From Chlorobiaceae bacterium (lineage in GTDB: Bacteria > Bacteroidota > Ignavibacteria > UBA10030 > SZUA-254), in the NCBI GenBank assembly GCA_013824245.1, contig PNNN01000051.1:1-64000 (forward strand): a stretch of DNA of 64,000 nucleotides, read 5' to 3'. Shown piece by piece: positions 63,261-64,000 of the stretch. The position numbers were made by a program, and so were the translations under genes. The notes below the pieces were generated by a model. That model was not told where the DNA came from. It saw only the letters and a list, made by a program, of their open reading frames with translations, and made no database searches. The stretch's first letter is position 1. Each line of letters starts with the position of its first letter.

Positions 63261-64000
63261 TTAAGCAATTCGGATGCTTTCTAGAATTTCTTTGCCGCCG
63301 CTTTCATAAAGCGATTTAGCAAGTTCGTTCCCAATTGATTCGCACTTCGCGGGTTCACCGTGAATACTGCCGCGTAAAATTTTCTTGCCATCCAAACTGC
63401 CTATCATTCCGTCGAAAACAAGTTTATTTTCTTCCACTCGGGCATACGCTCCGATTGGTACTTGGCATCCGCCTTCGAGGGTTCGAAGAAAAGCTCGCTC
63501 GGCAAGCGCGGAAAATGTTGTTGCCTCGCTGATAAGTGATTCGAGAATCGATTTTAGTTCGACATCTTCAGAGCGAATCTCGATCCCAAGCGCCCCCTGA
63601 CCGACAGCCGGGAGAATTTTATTTGTCGGGATGATTTGTGTAATTCTGTTTGAAAATCCAAGCCGCATCACTCCGGCGTGGGCAAGAATCATTCCATCCC
63701 AATCGGATGAATCGAGTTTGGCAAAACGGGTGTTCAAATTTCCCCTGAGATCAATAATTTCAAGTTGAGGTTTCCAGTTTAAAAGCTGGCACTTACGGCG
63801 TAAACTGCCGGTCGCAATTTTTCCGCTCGAAGGAACGTCATCAAGATTTTTATATTTTTTTTCTGGATGAGATATGAAAACATCTCTAACATCTTCACGT
63901 TTTGGAATTGCACCAATCATCAAACCAGCGGGTAAATTTGTTGGCAAATCTTTTAAACTATGGACGGCTAAATCAACACGCTTATCGAGCAAAGCAGTTT
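63261..64000 (-). CDS. hemC: Hydroxymethylbilane synthase (5' part beyond window)
   Basis: Assembles four porphobilinogens into hydroxymethylbilane. Seen: DLAVHSLKDLPTNLPAGL near the cut end (the conserved HSxKD), TGSLRRKCQLL, LRGNLNTR, the cofactor cysteine in LEGGCQVPIGAYA, and EDVRDVF. The true start lies outside the window; about 70 N-terminal residues are missing, judged by comparison with the E. coli protein. The ORF-track Met at 63992 is an internal TTG, not the start. The stop is three bases before hemD. Confidence 0.96.
   Translation of the reverse strand, partial: TALLDKRVDLAVHSLKDLPTNLPAGLMIGAIPKREDVRDVFISHPEKKYKNLDDVPSSGKIATGSLRRKCQLLNWKPQLEIIDLRGNLNTRFAKLDSSDWDGMILAHAGVMRLGFSNRITQIIPTNKILPAVGQGALGIEIRSEDVELKSILESLISEATTFSALAERAFLRTLEGGCQVPIGAYARVEENKLVFDGMIGSLDGKKILRGSIHGEPAKCESIGNELAKSLYESGGKEILESIRIA

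Overview
The window reads as a chromosomal segment of a Gram-negative bacterium of the Fibrobacteres-Chlorobi-Bacteroidetes group. My best guess is a relative of Ignavibacteria or Kryptonia, but this is inferred from gene content and was not tested with a marker tree. The grounds are moderate-to-low GC, many signal peptides ending in SQ/GQ/AQ, outer-membrane beta-barrels, carboxypeptidase-regulatory-like domains, a vWA/DUF3520 protein, two TMTC-like TPR membrane proteins, and a type IV pilus locus whose pilins start MGQQQLLL. Coding density is high. I see no tRNA, rRNA, CRISPR array, phage or intact insertion sequence.

Layout. (1) 0-5 kb, + strand: rlmN, a secreted M1 aminopeptidase with HEAT repeats, adk and a glycerophosphodiesterase, closely packed. 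(2) 5-8.5 kb, - strand: sigma factor, a LiaF/toast-rack-like membrane protein, an outer-membrane protein and a lipoprotein. (3) 8.5-10.9 kb, + strand: tmk and a tail-specific protease, meeting a deoxynucleoside kinase tail to tail with no bases between the stops. (4) 11-17 kb, - strand: a membrane TPR protein, a candidate small RNA, and an ECF sigma factor overlapping a large protein that joins an anti-sigma-like zinc finger, a TonB-plug-like segment and a vWA domain. (5) 17-24.5 kb, - strand: a glycogen cluster (ATP-grasp protein, GH13 amylase, glgC, glgA). (6) 24.5-34 kb, - strand: metal-regulated genes (nikR and an OMP), a TlpA-like thioredoxin, phosphohexomutase, porin, enolase, a TMTC-like protein and murA. 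(7) 34-35.4 kb, + strand: dihydropyrimidinase behind a promoter with an inverted repeat between -35 and -10. (8) 35.6-50.2 kb, + strand: a complete-looking but unusual type IV pilus locus in at least two transcription units. (9) 50.2-64 kb, - strand: a haem cluster (hemC, D, E, H, Y/G, B, L) interrupted by two glycosyltransferase-type genes, a TerC protein, an alpha/beta hydrolase, an SDR and an unknown secreted protein.

How the genes work together. The haem genes cover the route from pre-uroporphyrinogen to protohaem except coproporphyrinogen oxidase (hemF/hemN) and hemA, which are not in the window. The glycogen genes cover ADP-glucose formation, chain elongation and a GH13 enzyme; no branching enzyme is recognised. 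The pilus locus has two major-pilin-like genes, platform protein, assembly ATPase, three minor-pilin-like proteins, retraction ATPase, a PilM-PilN fusion, a PilO-PilP fusion, a short secretin and a large repeat-containing lipoprotein. It has no prepilin peptidase, and none of its five pilin-like proteins has the usual Glu at +5. This locus is the strongest candidate for a little-described system here. The sigma/anti-sigma/vWA operon comes second.
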